Source of the DNA: Apodospora peruviana
Lineage: Eukaryota; Ascomycota; Sordariomycetes; Sordariales; Lasiosphaeriaceae
Direction of reading: 5' to 3'
DNA length: 64,000 nucleotides
Assembly (NCBI GenBank): GCA_033439685.1
Contig: JAUEDM010000005.1
Span: 3,906,001-3,970,000, forward strand
In this document: positions 61,535 through 64,000 of the stretch, one piece after another
How positions within the stretch are numbered: the first letter of the stretch is position 1
How the letters are laid out: every line of letters starts with the position of its first letter
Notes under the pieces: model-generated
Told to the model about the DNA's origin: nothing
Database searches by the model: none
What the model saw: only the letters and a program-made list of their open reading frames with translations
Made by a program: the position numbers and the translations under genes

Positions 61535-62870
61535 GACTCGGGTCAAAAGCTCGTGAGAATCTGTCTTCGGAGCGATGCTTTGCTCAGACCGTAGTAGATC
61601 CAAACACAAACTTCTTGGTACTACCAAGACAAGTTCAATTTCCGATTGACTGGCGGCGATGCGACAACTCGAAAGTGCCAGAGATATGTTGCGAACGCGG
61701 GCGAAATAGGGATCAGATAAGATATTCCTGACGCAAGGAGTATACAGAATGTAATCTGCAATACCCCTCAGCCGTGCGAGAAATCTGTGAGATCGCTAGC
61801 ATGAAGCTGAATTCAGTGACACAATTCAACAAGAGAGGCAAGTTGTGAAGGAAGCCATGAGCATCCCCGGAAAGAGTGGGAGTTGCGATGACTGGGAGAC
61901 GCGGGCCTTTAATAATCACAAACAAAACTGGAGCACTCCGAAAACATGACAGAACGGAGAAGAAAATCGCCCCTACTCTCGGCCCTCGACGCTTGCCAAG
62001 GAGGACGCGACTACGGGGCGCCCCGGCTTCTGAAAGTGTGTAAAAAGCACAAGGATTGGCTTTGAGTTTGTCGTAGTGGAGCACTGATGGAAAATATCGC
62101 AATTGTCTGTCACAAAGGGTTGGACGTTGGCCCGTTTGGCCGTCACACGCTCTCTGACCACGGCACAGGCACGGGGGCGCTGAGTGGCTCGGGTGTTTCT
62201 GGAGGGACTGTTGTTGCGTTTCGATTCATTTCTTCCCTTGAGAAAGAGGACCCTGAGACCCTGAAACAGCCGGGCGCAGCAAGATGCCCCCGCGGCGCGT
62301 GGGTTGAATCGTGGGAAAACGCAGCACGCGATGTTCTGGCCGGGACGGCAGCTGTGATATAGAGAGTGGTGTGGTGTGAGGATGCCGTCTATCCATTCAT
62401 TACGAGCTGCAACCGCATCTGAGTCGCATTTCGATCTGGGTGATGTGGGAAAGGGTGGATCGGCTGCCCGCAGGAGAAAAATGGGCGATCAGATGATGGA
62501 GGGGCAGGCACGTCCATGCTTCTGGCTCTGCTCGGTCGATCGGACAAGCAGATCTTCCGCCGCATAGGGCTTCAAGCCGGTGTCTTCCCCGCGATTAACC
62601 GAACGCGCCCGTGCATTCCCGGGGTGGACGAGAGGTCCATTTTCAGTGGCTGACAGGGCCCAGGCTCGAAGCTTGAACGGGCCAGCCTCGTCATCACCGC
62701 CAAGGTCACAAGCAATCAGCAACTGCAGCAAGCTTGAAGCTTGGCAGCCCACTCCCTGTGGCATTGGACGACGTGCAGCCGACGACGACGACCGATCTTC
62801 ACCCAACCCCGACTATTAAACAAACCCATCATGCTGCGATAGCAACGACTGCGTTGCTCATCAACTCAAC
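61535..62870. promoter_or_regulatory. Divergent promoter region, IDO and VPS23
   Basis: About 1.3 kb between divergent starts. GC-rich sequence at 62560-62790 precedes VPS23. Short frames here have no recognisable product. Confidence 0.5.
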
Positions 62871-64000
62871 ATGGTTGTCCAGCAACATGTCCTGAATTGG
62901 CTCTACAGTGTCCTGACCAGTGTATGAACCGCCCTGCGCGTTTTCCTTGAGGCAATCCTTGCTGGTGCTCCAGACCAGACAAAGCTAATGTTCGTCGTCC
63001 CCCACAGGAATACCACGACGTGAATCGAACCTACAACGATGTAGCCCAGGCGCTCTCGCAATATCCATCACTGTCGCCCCGAACCGACGTCCACAGTACG
63101 CTGATCTTCCACCGCGGCAGACGAGCGCAATAACTGACATGGAGTCGCAGCATTCCCCAACGGCGCATCTGCCCTCCTGCTGCACCTATCCGGAACAATA
63201 CCGGTGCTGTTCCGCGGCACAACATACCGGTTTCCAATATCAATATGGGTGCCACACGCCTACCCCCGCGAGGCGCCTCTGGCCTACGTGACCCCGACTG
63301 AGAACATGATGGTCCGGCCGGGCCAGCACGTCGACCCACAGGGCCAGGTCTATCACCCATACCTCGTTGGATGGTCAACATTTTGGGATGTAGGTTGGCT
63401 CTGTGCATGTTGAGTTAACAGCAGGTACTGACCTGCGCCATAGAAATCGAGCATCTTGGATTTTCTTGCCATACTTCGAGATGTCTTCGCCAAAGAGCCC
63501 CCCGTTATCGCCAGTCAACCAGGCCGGCCGCCTCCGCTTCAACAACAAACACCTGCACCCACACCACCGCCTGTACCACCCCTACCTCCGGATCTCGCCC
63601 CAAGGCCATCAAGCCAGATCCAAACCCCCGCCCACGGCGATGCGCCAAGACCGCCGCCTCCACCACCTAAACCTGGCGCACGAGCAGAGCTTCAACAACC
63701 CTCCCCAGCGCCGTCCCAGTCTGCAGGCCCTCCACTACCACCACACCCCCGAAATATCGGCGGCCAAGGAAGCCAGTATGCGCCAGAACCACCAAGAATA
63801 CCGCAAGAACAATATACGAGAGCAGGGCCGTCGCGCTATGAGGCAGCCCCGCCATTGCCGCCCGCCGAGCCCCAACCTCAACTTCAGCGTGTAAGCTCGC
63901 TTCCAATGTCGATGCCATCTCCTCCACATGGTCCTCCATATCAAGGACCTCCTCCTGCCGCAGTCGGCTTCCCGCCTGGCCCACCAGGCCATCCTCAACC
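62871..64000 (+). CDS. VPS23: ESCRT-I subunit VPS23/TSG101, 3' truncated by window edge
   Basis: Recognises ubiquitinated cargo at endosomes as part of ESCRT-I. Exons 62871-62921, 63008-63095, 63151-63389 and 63444 to beyond the right edge are in phase. The start MVVQQHVLNWLYSVLTS leads into the UEV domain: YHDVNRTYNDVAQALSQYPS, LLLHLSGTIPVLFRGTTYRF, PISIWVPHAYPREAPLAYVT and the signature HPYLVGWSTFWD, then SSILDFLAILRDVFAKEPPV. A catalytic Cys of true E2 enzymes is absent, as expected for UEV. After it comes a long Pro-rich linker (PPPLQQQTPAPTPPPVPPLP and onward), typical of fungal VPS23. The coiled-coil and steadiness-box parts lie outside the window. Confidence 0.93.

Noticed and set aside
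1..64000. CRISPR arrays, phage or bacterial operons
   Set aside because: No regularly spaced direct repeats and no bacterial-type genes; the window is eukaryotic throughout.

Overview
The window is a 64 kb piece of a filamentous ascomycete nuclear genome. Genes are split by short GT-AG introns (about 50-110 nt) with CTAAC/CTGAC-type branch sites, gene spacing is moderate, and the proteins are typical of Sordariomycetes: a GH45 cellulase with CBM1, CFEM, HET and UstS-like GST proteins. The class is inferred from protein resemblance, not from a marker comparison. No bacterial, viral or organellar segment was seen.

Layout. 1-8.1 kb is a housekeeping block: the 3' part of CTNNBL1, V-ATPase subunit G (vma10), the cytochrome oxidase assembly factor PET117, and RNA polymerase II subunit RPB2. 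9.7-14.5 kb holds a GH45 endoglucanase, a TMEM205/DUF4149 membrane protein and a secreted alpha/beta hydrolase. 14.9-16.2 kb is a Tc1/mariner element with an intact DD34E transposase. 16.4-22.2 kb holds a GST, a tandem pair of secreted cysteine-rich proteins (one intact, one broken), an intron-containing tRNA-Pro and a secreted beta-propeller protein. 22.7-27.5 kb is a decayed island: three copies of a TA-flanked MITE family, a shared 5' leader module and broken hypothetical genes. 27.9-41.3 kb holds a vacuolar-type MFS transporter, a triple-CFEM GPI protein, a HET remnant, a short-chain dehydrogenase, a methyltransferase with a nonsense codon, a small secreted protein whose paralog lies at 43.5 kb, and a secretory aldo-keto reductase.

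The most interesting locus is 45.4-52.8 kb on the minus strand. Four introns can be placed with consistent phase. They join a pseudokinase, a Sel1-like segment, ankyrin repeats and a HET domain into one predicted protein of 2278 residues. The intron joining the ankyrin half to the ankyrin-HET half carries a 247-bp foldback MITE flanked by a perfect 8-bp duplication (ATCTTAAC). Removing the MITE and one TSD copy restores a standard 58-nt intron. Without that step the locus looks like two or three separate genes. By family knowledge HET domains trigger incompatibility cell death, so this is a candidate NLR-like allorecognition or immune receptor with a kinase-like N-terminus.

53.2-64 kb returns to conserved genes: a gamma-glutamyltranspeptidase-like Ntn hydrolase, a polyQ protein, a tiny membrane protein, a low-complexity protein, indoleamine 2,3-dioxygenase and the 5' part of the ESCRT-I subunit VPS23/TSG101, which runs off the right edge. 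All exon models come from reading splice signals and reading phase by eye; transcripts would settle them.
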